Below, piece by piece: positions 8,643 to 16,529 of a stretch of 64,000 nucleotides of DNA (within the stretch, counting starts at the first letter, position 1; every line of letters starts with the position of its first letter). Source of the stretch: Irineochytrium annulatum (taxonomy: Eukaryota; Chytridiomycota; Chytridiomycetes; Chytridiales; Chytridiaceae); contig JADGJL010000003.1 in NCBI GenBank assembly GCA_027600665.1, positions 124,001-188,000 of the forward strand. Reading direction: 5' to 3'. Under the pieces are notes generated by a model. That model was not told where the DNA came from, ran no database searches, and was given only the letters and a program-made list of their open reading frames with translations. The translations under genes were made by a program, and so were the position numbers.

Positions 8643-8969
8643 ATGGAAAGAATTCAAAGTGAACAGCAATATTTGGATACAATCAACTCTGATGGTTTTA
8701 CCGTCATTAAATTTGATACAACCTGGTGTCCAGACTGCAAAAACCTGGATCGTTTTATCGGGGATGTTATCGACCAACATACGGACAAAACCTTCTATGC
8801 CCTAGATGCAGAAAAGTTCCAGCCGTTTGCTGAAGAAAATGGTGTACGCGGTATTCCAAGCCTGCTTGTCTTCCAAAACGGCAAGAAAATCGCACATCTG
8901 CATAGCAAATGGGCTAAAACACCTGCTCAAATCTCCGAGTATCTGGAGACGCTTGAATCCAAAGTTTAA
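8643..8969 (+). CDS. Thioredoxin family protein with CPDC active site
   Basis: 108 residues, cytosolic (no signal peptide). Active site WCPDC with C29 and C32 and the cis-proline P72 in GIPSLLVF, the normal thioredoxin layout. CPDC instead of CGPC implies a different redox potential from TrxA. RBS GGGAGAG is well placed. A monocistronic unit between its own promoter and terminator. Likely a dithiol/disulfide exchange protein; partner unknown. Confidence 0.9.
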   Translation: MERIQSEQQYLDTINSDGFTVIKFDTTWCPDCKNLDRFIGDVIDQHTDKTFYALDAEKFQPFAEENGVRGIPSLLVFQNGKKIAHLHSKWAKTPAQISEYLETLESKV

Positions 8970-9015
8970 GCGTATGAAGGCAAAAGCAGCTTGTTAATTA
9001 ACTTAACTACGGAGA

Positions 9016-9048
9016 CCTCTTCTTGTCCAGCGACAGGAAGGGGTTTTT
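9016..9048 (+). terminator. Terminator after the thioredoxin-like gene
   Basis: CCTCTTCTTGTC pairs with GACAGGAAGGGG (G-T pairs included) around CAGC and is followed by TTTTT. Confidence 0.85.
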
Positions 9049-9116
9049 CTGCTTCATTCCAGCACGCAAAATGTGTATTCGAATAAGTGAAGTTGAGGAC
9101 TAGCGCTTGTTTAGAA

Positions 9117-9153
9117 TTTGTTCAGTGCTCCCATGTATACTGTGAGAACAAAC
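9117..9153. promoter_or_regulatory. Inverted repeat upstream of small basic protein gene
   Basis: TTTGTTC and GAACAAA are perfect inverted repeats about 23 bases apart, with AGT/ACT also paired inside. The repeat ends 28 bases before the start at 9181, over the expected promoter, so it may be an operator. Confidence 0.45.
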
Positions 9154-9180
9154 TGAATATTTGGAGTGAACAAGATCCGT

Positions 9181-9363
9181 ATGAAAAATGAAATTTTTGA
9201 GGAAATGCACCAATTAAGCCACAATGATGACCGAAGATACCGATTGTTGATGATCGGAGTCAAGCAATTGCTGCAGCAACAAAAGGAGAATAGATATAAT
9301 CTGCGTGAAAGATTAAAATATCGGAAGAAACACCGGAGCATTCAAGTGAAAGAGTGGTCCTAA
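9181..9363 (+). CDS. Small basic protein of unknown function
   Basis: 60 residues, rich in Lys, Arg and Gln (core RYRLLMIGVKQLLQQQKENR), predicted helical, no signal peptide or membrane segment. Start ATG 9181 follows GGAGTG by 12 bases; a GTG at 9166 in frame is the alternative but has no ribosome site. I do not recognise it. An inverted repeat lies over its probable promoter. Bases 9364-9574 after it hold nothing I can identify. Confidence 0.5.
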   Translation: MKNEIFEEMHQLSHNDDRRYRLLMIGVKQLLQQQKENRYNLRERLKYRKKHRSIQVKEWS

Positions 9364-9574
9364 GCCAGACTGTTTTTGGAGAAGTGAACATGAATCTGAA
9401 TGTCCAAGATACATAGTGAACCTAGTCAGCATCACCAATGGTCCCACCCAACCAAAAAGGAAGTCACGAAGAGCAAGACTTCATCTAAGTACAGCTATTC
9501 CTGTTTCTAAGCAGCCCAAAAATCATAGATCAACGGAATCGTGAATGAACAGAAGCATAACATATAGCATAAAT

Positions 9575-9612
9575 ATGGCGGCCTCGTTCCAAATGGAATG
9601 TGAGGCCGCCAT
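9575..9612 (-). terminator. Stem-loop downstream of uppP
   Basis: ATGGCGGCCTC and GAGGCCGCCAT form a perfect 11-bp stem with a 16-base loop, located 36 bases beyond the uppP stop. The following T tract on the - strand is weak (ATATTTAT), so this may act as a terminator or as a 3'-end stabiliser. Confidence 0.6.
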
Positions 9613-9647
9613 TGATTTTGCCTGTCTTAATTCATTGCAATGTAAGG

Positions 9648-10457
9648 TTACATTAAAATAATAAAGAACACGGCTGCCAAGACGAAGCGATACACGGCAA
9701 AGACGGTCAGGCTCAATTTTTTCAAAATGGACAGGAACGTCTTGATCGCAAGCATGGCGACGATGAAAGCAGCGATGAATCCTATCGCAAAGATCGGGAA
9801 ATCACTGCCGTTCAGGTGATCAATACTTTTGTACAGGTCATATCCCGTAGCACCAATCATAATTGGCACAGACACGAGGAATGTGAACTCCGCAGCGGCT
9901 ACGCGGCTTACCCCTGCAAAGAGACCGCCTGAGATCGTTGATCCGGAACGGGAGAAGCCTGGCCACAATGCCAAGATCTGAAATATACCCACTGCGAATG
10001 CCTGTTTGTAAGAAATATCATCGACATCATGGGTAGTAATGCGTTCACTCTTACGGCTCCAGCGTTCGGCCACGATCATCAATATACCACCTATAACGAG
10101 GCTGTACAGCACTGTCTCCGGACCAAACAAATGTGCCTTGATCCAGTCGCGGAATACAAGTCCGATGACTACGGCAGGAACCATCGCCAGGAAGATATGT
10201 CCCAGATTGAGGCGGCGGGAGTAAGGTCTGCTGCCTCCGGTGAAGCGGAACATATCAATGAACTTGTTCCAATACAGTACAACAACAGCAAGTACAGCTC
10301 CGAGTTGAACAACCACCTCAAACGTTTTGACTGACTCGTTGTCCTCCGATAAACCCAGCAAGTGGGCAGTCAGAATCATGTGTCCAGTGGAGGACACGGG
10401 CAAAAACTCAGTCAAACCTTCGATGATGCCCATAATAATGGATGATATAATGTCCAA
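9648..10457 (-). CDS. uppP: Undecaprenyl-diphosphatase (BacA family)
   Basis: 269 residues with a TTG start at 10457, chosen because AAGGAGG is seven bases upstream on this strand; the frame remains open to 10568 but that extension lacks family similarity. Polytopic membrane enzyme that dephosphorylates undecaprenyl diphosphate to recycle the lipid carrier for peptidoglycan and confers bacitracin tolerance. Both catalytic signatures are present: EGLTEFLPVSSTGH near residues 13-26 and FSRSGSTISGG in the middle of the protein. It is divergent from a TetR regulator, which might control it (inference). Confidence 0.93.
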   Translation of the reverse strand: MDIISSIIMGIIEGLTEFLPVSSTGHMILTAHLLGLSEDNESVKTFEVVVQLGAVLAVVVLYWNKFIDMFRFTGGSRPYSRRLNLGHIFLAMVPAVVIGLVFRDWIKAHLFGPETVLYSLVIGGILMIVAERWSRKSERITTHDVDDISYKQAFAVGIFQILALWPGFSRSGSTISGGLFAGVSRVAAAEFTFLVSVPIMIGATGYDLYKSIDHLNGSDFPIFAIGFIAAFIVAMLAIKTFLSILKKLSLTVFAVYRFVLAAVFFIILM

Positions 10458-10600
10458 TTCTCTTCCTCCTTGATATGCAGGTGACAGCACAGGCTGTCCT
10501 GCTTGACCATGCCTGTTCATTTGAACAAGGCTATCACCTATTATGATCACAAATGCACTCAACTTCAACTTATGCTTGTAATCATTTGTTTAAAACTATA

Positions 10601-10629
10601 TTGACAAAAACCTAGTTATCCCATAGGAT
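10601..10629 (+). promoter_or_regulatory. Promoter of the TetR gene with overlapping dyad
   Basis: TTGACA (10601-10606), 17 bases, TAGGAT (10624-10629). The dyad CCTA...TAGG (10611-10627) overlaps spacer and -10 and is a candidate auto-operator. Confidence 0.6.
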
Positions 10630-10671
10630 ATACATTAACTGACTGACTCATCAATCGGGAGGGTTACAGGA

Positions 10672-11304
10672 ATGACCAAAATCAACGGTTTGGAACCCGG
10701 TGAAGAACGGCGGGACCAAATAATACGCATAGCAATGGAGCGTTTTGCAACCCAAGGTTACCATCAGACGAAAATTTCCGATATCGTCCGTGAGGCTGGT
10801 GTGGCGCAAGGGACGTTTTACTGGCATTTCAAAAGCAAAGAAGCCATTGCTTCGGAAATTATATTAACGGGCAAGGAGGAATTGCTTGAGGCGATTGGAC
10901 AAGGATACCGCAAGGATGCCGGATCGGTAGAAGATATGGTGAAAGCATCGGAGAGGCTATTCACTGACCTGTTCATGTTCGCCGCACAGAATCGATATTT
11001 TATGGAACTGTTGCTTAAAGGCATCGTGACCGAAGAATCCGTACAACGTCTGGTCGAGGAGACACGAAATGCCGTCGAGACTGCGTTCCGTCACAATATG
11101 GAACGTGCCATCGAACTCGGCATGTTGCCTCAGGGCATGGATGTACCGCTGCGAGCAGCGCTGTTGGTAAGCATGATCGAAGGCATGATATCGCGCTGGT
11201 TGTTCGGTTCGGATGAGTTGCACAGCAAGTTCTCCGCCATGACAGCTTCTTCGTTGGCAGCTGAGGCAGCAAGCTTTGAATTTTACGGACTATTGGGTAC
11301 ATAA
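10672..11304 (+). CDS. TetR/AcrR family transcriptional regulator
   Basis: 210 residues. N-terminal TetR helix-turn-helix at about residues 14-62 (FATQGYHQTKISDIVREAG, then GTFYWHFKSKEAI), followed by an all-helical ligand and dimerisation domain. Family role: a repressor released by a small ligand. The QGTFYWHFKSKE style is seen in regulators of efflux pumps and of fatty acid metabolism. Neighbours are uppP (divergent) and an amino acid transporter 158 bases downstream; which it controls is not shown. Confidence 0.88.
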   Translation: MTKINGLEPGEERRDQIIRIAMERFATQGYHQTKISDIVREAGVAQGTFYWHFKSKEAIASEIILTGKEELLEAIGQGYRKDAGSVEDMVKASERLFTDLFMFAAQNRYFMELLLKGIVTEESVQRLVEETRNAVETAFRHNMERAIELGMLPQGMDVPLRAALLVSMIEGMISRWLFGSDELHSKFSAMTASSLAAEAASFEFYGLLGT

Positions 11305-11462
11305 GCATGTGCAAAGTCCGCAGCTTTAATTTTCAACGAGAGACCAGAGATTCACATGATTACACAACTAGCAGGGAATAATGGGTACAACTGCTGTTTG
11401 ATCACAATAACGTAACCAAATGTACACCCAGATCAATACACGAATGAGAGGAAGTTAACGTA

Positions 11463-12314
11463 ATGAAAAAAACATATGGATCGAAAACGCGTAAAGGCTG
11501 GTCTTTGACAGCGATTCTGCTGATGACTGTGTTGGTACTTAGTGCTTGTGGAAGTAAGGCAACAGACAATGGGGGCACGAATGGTGCACAGGCAAGCAAT
11601 GAACTGGAGCAGATCAAGTCTGCTGGCGTGATTAAAGTGGGCATGATGGGCACATACGCACCATACAACTTCCTGAACGATAAGAAAGAAATGGACGGTT
11701 ATGATGCAGATATCGCACGTGAGGTTGCGAAGCGTCTTGGGGTTAAGGTTGAATTTGTATCACAGGAGTTCTCCGGTCTGACACCAAGTCTGCAAGCGAA
11801 GAAGCTGGATGCCATTATCAGCCAGATGACCATTACCGATGATCGTAAGAAAGTTCTCGATTTCAGTGATCCGTATATTACGAACCAAGTGAAAATCATT
11901 GTAAAAGAAGACAATAACGATATTACCAAGCTGGAAGATTTCAAAGGAAAAACAATTGGCGTAGGTCTGGGTACAAATGATGAGACGTATCTGCGTAATG
12001 AAGTGTTGCCTAAAGTGGGAGACTTCACGATTAAAACATATGACGATGTCATCTCTTCACTGAAAGACCTGAATGCTGGACGGATTGACGCCACAATCAA
12101 CAACATGTACGCACTGAAACCGATTGTTGATGCCAACGGATTAAAGATCAAAGCTGTAGGCGAAGCAATCAAGAGTGACCAAGCAGGTATCGCTGTTCGC
12201 AAAGACAATCCGGAACTCGTTGCAGCATTGAATGACGCGCTCAAAGGCATGAAAGATGATGGCACATATAACACCATCTTCAAAAAATGGTTTGGTGAAG
12301 AGCCTGCGCAATAA
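11463..12314 (+). CDS. Amino acid ABC transporter, lipoprotein substrate-binding protein
   Basis: 283 residues. Lipoprotein signal peptide with lipobox LSAC (Cys29), then a family 3 periplasmic-binding fold beginning IKVGMMGTYAPYNF, with DGYDADIAREVAKR and the conserved arginine/aspartate amino acid-binding region (ISQMTITDDRKKVLDFSDP). Captures a polar amino acid outside the membrane and delivers it to the permease. First gene of a three-gene operon with permease and ATPase in the usual order. Substrate (glutamine, cystine, histidine or arginine) cannot be settled. Confidence 0.92.
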   Translation: MKKTYGSKTRKGWSLTAILLMTVLVLSACGSKATDNGGTNGAQASNELEQIKSAGVIKVGMMGTYAPYNFLNDKKEMDGYDADIAREVAKRLGVKVEFVSQEFSGLTPSLQAKKLDAIISQMTITDDRKKVLDFSDPYITNQVKIIVKEDNNDITKLEDFKGKTIGVGLGTNDETYLRNEVLPKVGDFTIKTYDDVISSLKDLNAGRIDATINNMYALKPIVDANGLKIKAVGEAIKSDQAGIAVRKDNPELVAALNDALKGMKDDGTYNTIFKKWFGEEPAQ

Positions 12315-12346
12315 TGAACTGGCAAGGCGAAGGGGAGATTTAACCC

Positions 12347-12991
12347 ATGGAACTGGTATTTGAGAATATCCCCTTCTTTCTGAAGGGGGCTTACTATACG
12401 TTATACGTAACGGTGATCTCGATGTTTTTTGCATTCATCATCGGATTACTTGTTGCTATTGCTCGTCTAAAGGGACCGATGTGGCTTAGGCTGATCGCAA
12501 GGTTTTATGTATCCATCATGCGGGGAACCCCGCTGCTGGTGCAATTATTCGTCATTTATTACGGATTGGTCGATTATGGAGTGACCCTGGGGTCCCTTAC
12601 AGCTGCCTGTCTGGGACTAAGTCTGAATGCAGGGGCGTTTCTGTCGGAGACGTTCCGTGGAGCGATTCAGGCTGTACCGAAAGGACAGATGGAAGCTGCA
12701 TACGCAACCGGAATGACCCCGGCTCAAGCAATGAGACGCATTATCTTTCCGCAAGCAGTGCGCATTGCCATCCCGCCGATGGGGAACACGTTTATTGGCA
12801 TGTTGAAGGAAACATCACTTGTGGCTGCGATTGGTGTTACGGAGTTGCTGCGCTCGGCACAACTGCTGGTATCACAATATGCGGTGAATATGCCGTTTTA
12901 TCTGGCGATCGGTGTGATCTACTGGATTATGAGTATCGGCTTCTCGGCCATTTTGGAACAAGTGGAGCGCCGGTTAGCCCGCGCTTACTGA
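12347..12991 (+). CDS. Amino acid ABC transporter permease (HisM/GlnP type)
   Basis: 214 residues with five membrane segments and the EAA loop ([20 protein letters not shown]), which contacts the ATPase. N-terminal [13 protein letters not shown] and [13 protein letters not shown] are typical of the polar amino acid transport family. It starts 32 bases after the binding-protein gene and ends 16 bases before the ATPase gene. One permease gene only, so it likely works as a homodimer. Confidence 0.92.
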   Translation: MELVFENIPFFLKGAYYTLYVTVISMFFAFIIGLLVAIARLKGPMWLRLIARFYVSIMRGTPLLVQLFVIYYGLVDYGVTLGSLTAACLGLSLNAGAFLSETFRGAIQAVPKGQMEAAYATGMTPAQAMRRIIFPQAVRIAIPPMGNTFIGMLKETSLVAAIGVTELLRSAQLLVSQYAVNMPFYLAIGVIYWIMSIGFSAILEQVERRLARAY

Positions 12992-13007
12992 TGGGAGGAG
13001 AGAACCG

Positions 13008-13754
13008 ATGATTACAACAACCGGACTTACCAAACGTTTTGGACAAAATGAAGTGCTCACGAACATCGATCTTCATGTCGATGCCAAAGATATTGTTGTA
13101 TTGCTCGGTCCGAGTGGTTCAGGCAAAAGTACCTTGCTGCGCTGCCTAAATGGACTGGAAGAACTGTCTGGAGGACAGATTGAAGTGAACGGTGTTGTGG
13201 TCAACAGTGCTGATTCGCTGCGTGTACAGCGTGCCCGGGTATTGGAGATTCGCCGCCAGACCGGCATGGTATTCCAGCAGTTCAATCTGTATCCGCACAA
13301 GACGGTGCTGGGCAATGTCATGGAAGGTCTTGTGACGGTGAAAAAAATCAAGCGTGACGAAGCGGCCGAACGTGGCCGGATTCTTCTGGATCGCGTGGGC
13401 CTGTCGGACAAGCAGGATGCATATCCATCCCGATTGTCCGGTGGACAACAGCAGCGGGTCGCCATTGCACGTGCACTTGCGATGGAGCCTGAAGTGATGC
13501 TGTTTGATGAGCCAACTTCTGCCCTTGATCCCGAACTTGTCGGAGAGGTGCTTTCCGTTATGAAGGAGCTGGCAGAGGAAGGCATGACGATGCTGGTCGT
13601 GACGCATGAATTGAAGTTTGCCCGTAATGTGGCGAACAAAATCGTCTTTATGGCGGATGGATCGATCGTGGAAGAAGCAAGTCCACAAGCATTCTTTGAA
13701 CATCCGAAGCAAGAACGCACCCGCCGTTTCTTGCAGCAAATTACTGAATTTTGA
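13008..13754 (+). CDS. Amino acid ABC transporter ATP-binding protein (GlnQ type)
   Basis: 248 residues. Walker [10 protein letters not shown] at residues 34-42, Q-loop [11 protein letters not shown], signature LSGGQQQR, Walker [13 protein letters not shown] and the H-loop VVTHE. Energises uptake with the two preceding proteins. RBS GGGAGGAGAG. Immediately after the stop lies a fragment of a structured intergenic repeat (13758-13776), followed by a full copy. Confidence 0.94.
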   Translation: MITTTGLTKRFGQNEVLTNIDLHVDAKDIVVLLGPSGSGKSTLLRCLNGLEELSGGQIEVNGVVVNSADSLRVQRARVLEIRRQTGMVFQQFNLYPHKTVLGNVMEGLVTVKKIKRDEAAERGRILLDRVGLSDKQDAYPSRLSGGQQQRVAIARALAMEPEVMLFDEPTSALDPELVGEVLSVMKELAEEGMTMLVVTHELKFARNVANKIVFMADGSIVEEASPQAFFEHPKQERTRRFLQQITEF

Positions 13755-13757
13755 TGA

Positions 13758-13776
13758 AGATAACAGCGATCGGAAG
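13758..13776. repeat. Remnant of the structured intergenic repeat
   Basis: The stretch GATAACAGCGATCGGAAG recurs exactly inside the full element just downstream (about 13936-13953). It starts three to four bases after the transporter ATPase stop codon. Confidence 0.7.
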
Positions 13777-13820
13777 AACGAACGTATCCTAAGCGGGTAT
13801 TTAAGGTCGTGAACGATATC

Positions 13821-14001
13821 AGTTCAACTAAACTTTTTGCACAAGAACGGAGAGGACAGAAGAAACCTGGAGAAGCGGAGCGTGCGCCTTTATCCCCTGA
13901 TTTTCTCCTTGAAGAAGGGAATCAAAAAATCTGGGGATAACAGCGATCGGAAGGTTATTCTGTCATCGGAGTGGAAAGTGCAAACCTTTTTCGCTTGAAC
14001 T
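13821..14001 (+). repeat. Structured intergenic repeat, copy 1
   Basis: The ends AGTTCAA and TTGAACT pair, TTTGCAC pairs with GTGCAAA, and ACAGA (13856) pairs with TCTGT. AACCT pairs with AGGTT further in. An inner hairpin TTATCCCC-GATTTT / AAAATC-GGGGATAA closes the middle. The core AGCGTGCGC is shared with copies at 39237 and 52648. It ends 31 bases before the OsmC gene start and shows no T run, so it is not a plain terminator. Confidence 0.8.
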
Positions 14002-14031
14002 TAACCTATTTTAAGAAAGAAGGATAACATC

Positions 14032-14454
14032 ATGAATGTAACAACCGTATGGAAAGGCAAACGCGCATTTACTTCCGAAGGACCGTCTGGCTACGCGGTT
14101 GGCATGGATGCCACTGCTGCTTATGGTGGTGACAGCAAGGGTGCAACCCCGATGGAATTGTTACTGGCGGGTCTCGGCGGCTGTATGGGAATCGATATTA
14201 CGATGATTCTGGACGCATTCCTGGACAAAATTGAGTCGATTGAGATTGAAGCGCAGGGGACACGCAGCGAAGAGATGCCGAAAGGCTTTACATCCATTGA
14301 TCTGATCTTCAAAGTCGATGGGGATATCCCAGATTACCGTATCTGGAAAGCCATCCAGATGGCTGAGGAAAAATATTGTGCAGTTTCCGCTTCACTGAAC
14401 GCCGACATTCATCCGAAGCTGATCCTGAACGGCATAAGCACACCTCGTCCTTAA
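14032..14454 (+). CDS. OsmC/Ohr family protein
   Basis: 140 residues. The two reactive cysteines of the family are present at C51 (LGGCMGID) and C116 (EKYCAVSASL), with a GATPMELLLAGLGG segment before the first. Family role: thiol-dependent reduction of organic hydroperoxides in the cytosol; this YhfA-like subgroup is less well characterised than Ohr. RBS GAAGGAT is seven bases before ATG. It follows a structured intergenic repeat and has its own terminator. Confidence 0.88.
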   Translation: MNVTTVWKGKRAFTSEGPSGYAVGMDATAAYGGDSKGATPMELLLAGLGGCMGIDITMILDAFLDKIESIEIEAQGTRSEEMPKGFTSIDLIFKVDGDIPDYRIWKAIQMAEEKYCAVSASLNADIHPKLILNGISTPRP

Positions 14455-14482
14455 CAGCACGCGCATAAAATTTATACTGAGC

Positions 14483-14521
14483 AGGCACTTCCAATCGTGG
14501 GAGTGCCTATTTGGCTTTTTT
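14483..14521 (+). terminator. Terminator after the OsmC gene
   Basis: AGGCACT and AGTGCCT stem, followed after a short gap by a T6 run. Confidence 0.75.
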
Positions 14522-14658
14522 AACCTACCAACGAAATAATGTGGTAAGCTCGGCCGACCGCATAAGAAGCCATATTAACATGAGAAACTATGCTGGCTTG
14601 TTGCCCGGCAACAGATATATCCATTGTGATGACAATCCGAATTCTGGCGGTTATGTGG

Positions 14659-14717
14659 TATGATTAATTTAGAGGACAGAACATCCTGATCCTGCTCTTT
14701 ATATGTAAGCGCTTATA
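14659..14717 (+). promoter_or_regulatory. Extended -10 promoter and cre-like site before the two-component genes
   Basis: TG-extended TATGAT at 14659-14664, without a clear -35. TGTAAGCGCTTATA at 14704-14717 matches the CcpA consensus TGWAANCGNTNWCA except one base and sits between the promoter and the start at 14739, where it could block elongation. Confidence 0.55.
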
Positions 14718-14738
14718 CAGATGACGGAAGGTGCAGAC

Positions 14739-16529
14739 ATGTTTAAAAGGCTAATACGAACCACCAATAATCTCAAATTAAAGCATAAATTGCTCATTTC
14801 CTATGTACTGGTTGTCATGATTCCGGTATTGATTGTTGGTCTTGCTGTGACCAGTTATTTTCGCCAGCAGGCCCTGGACAATGCGATAGGGCAGACAATC
14901 ATCAATGTGGACAAGATCAAGAGCCAGACGGCGACGATGCTGCGTGTACCAACGGATATATCCAATCTTTTAATGTTTAATGCGGATCTCAAGGAGATCG
15001 TGAATAAACGGTACAAGAGCGTTGTGGAGCTAACCTCGGCTTATCTTGCGTACAAAGACTTTCAGGAGTACAGGCGTTTGTACCGTGAGATCGCCGGCAT
15101 TCGTTTTTACTCAACTAACCCAACATTGATCAACAACCTCGAATTCATCCCGGTAGACAAGCAGACGGAAGAGAGCTACTGGTACCAACAGGCATTGAAA
15201 ACAACCAGCATCGGGTGGTTCTACATTCCGGACAAGGAAGATAATCCTGTACACAAGCTCAGCTTGGTACGCAAAGTACCTTTTGCCGAATATCGGACCG
15301 AGGGCGTATTGATGATAGTCATCAATCAGGATGAACTGAATGGATTGCTCCGTCAGGAACAGTTTGAGACGATGATTACGGACGAGCAGGGGTATGTGGT
15401 TGCAGCAAAGAATACCGAACTGGTAGGGAAAACGCTGGACGAGCTTGATTTTGGCGTTGATCTGCAGAATCAGGCAAAGGGAACCATTGAAGCTGATTTT
15501 CGGGGGGAGCCCTCCAACATTGTTATTGATGAGTTGGGCCCTGGATCGAGCATGAACAGCCTGAAGGTTATTTCGGTTTTTGCCACCAAAAATATCGTCA
15601 AAGACGCCAACACTGTCAGCATGATTGGCATGATTTTCATTATACTTGTGCTCGTTATCGCCCTATTATTCGTATATATCATCTCGTTCCTCACTTCCAA
15701 CCGATTGCTCCGGCTGAGTAAACACCTCAACAAGCTGGCATTAGGTGATCTGAATGTGACTTCGCGGATTGATGGAAACGATGAGATTGGACAATTGTCA
15801 CGACAGTTCAACTATATGGTGAAAAGTATCAATGAACTCATGACGCAGGTAGTAGAAGCGACAGAACAGAACAATCAATTGGAAATCGCCCAAAAAGAGA
15901 TTAAACTGAAAATGATGGCGAGCCAGATCAATCCACATTTCTTGTTTAATGCACTGGAGTCCATTCGGATGAAAGCGCATATTAAGGGAGAAGCGGAGAT
16001 TGCCAACATTGTCAGACTACTGGGCAAGCTGATGCGCAAGAGTCTGGAGATTGGCAGTGGAAAAACAACCTTCCGGGCTGAACTTGAAATGGTACGTTCC
16101 TATTTGGAAATTCAGAAATTCCGTTACGGCGACCGTCTTGCATTCCAGATCGATATTGATCCCGAGGTGGAGAAGATGTACATTCCGCCTCTCATTATTC
16201 AACCTTTGGTTGAGAATGCGATTGTCCATGGTCTGGAGAACAAAGAGGGCACAGTCCGTGTTCATATAAGTATTCGTTTAGTAGAGAACATTGTGCAGAT
16301 CCGTGTGGATGACAATGGTGCAGGCATAACGCCAGAACGACTGGCTGAGGTGATGCAGTTTATCTGTGGACCGGAGGAACAGGAGAAGAGTCGGATCGGC
16401 ATGCGTAATGTACATCAACGCTTAACATTGACGTACGGGGAGCCATATGGATTGCAGATGAAGAGTGTATATGGGGAAGGAACAGAGGTTTCTTTCACCT
16501 TGCCAGCAGGAGGGGACCAACATGTATAA
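14739..16529 (+). CDS. YesM-type sensor histidine kinase
   Basis: 596 residues. Start ATG 14739 follows GGAAGG; an ATG 18 bases earlier lacks a site. Membrane helix at about residues 18-40, a large extracellular dCACHE-like sensor, a second helix near residues 290-315, HAMP, then the His_kinase domain with phospho-acceptor H400 (SQINPHFLFNAL) and an ATPase domain (LVENAIVHGLEN, DDNGAGI, GIGMRNVHQRL). Family role: senses extracellular sugars or binding proteins and activates the paired YesN regulator. Overlaps the next gene by 8 bases, so they are translationally coupled. Likely controls the GH2/Lpl genes that follow (inference from position). Confidence 0.92.
   Translation: MFKRLIRTTNNLKLKHKLLISYVLVVMIPVLIVGLAVTSYFRQQALDNAIGQTIINVDKIKSQTATMLRVPTDISNLLMFNADLKEIVNKRYKSVVELTSAYLAYKDFQEYRRLYREIAGIRFYSTNPTLINNLEFIPVDKQTEESYWYQQALKTTSIGWFYIPDKEDNPVHKLSLVRKVPFAEYRTEGVLMIVINQDELNGLLRQEQFETMITDEQGYVVAAKNTELVGKTLDELDFGVDLQNQAKGTIEADFRGEPSNIVIDELGPGSSMNSLKVISVFATKNIVKDANTVSMIGMIFIILVLVIALLFVYIISFLTSNRLLRLSKHLNKLALGDLNVTSRIDGNDEIGQLSRQFNYMVKSINELMTQVVEATEQNNQLEIAQKEIKLKMMASQINPHFLFNALESIRMKAHIKGEAEIANIVRLLGKLMRKSLEIGSGKTTFRAELEMVRSYLEIQKFRYGDRLAFQIDIDPEVEKMYIPPLIIQPLVENAIVHGLENKEGTVRVHISIRLVENIVQIRVDDNGAGITPERLAEVMQFICGPEEQEKSRIGMRNVHQRLTLTYGEPYGLQMKSVYGEGTEVSFTLPAGGDQHV

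Noticed and set aside
11305..11462. T-box or other leader RNA before the amino acid transporter
   Set aside because: No T-box core sequence or terminator-antiterminator pair is visible.
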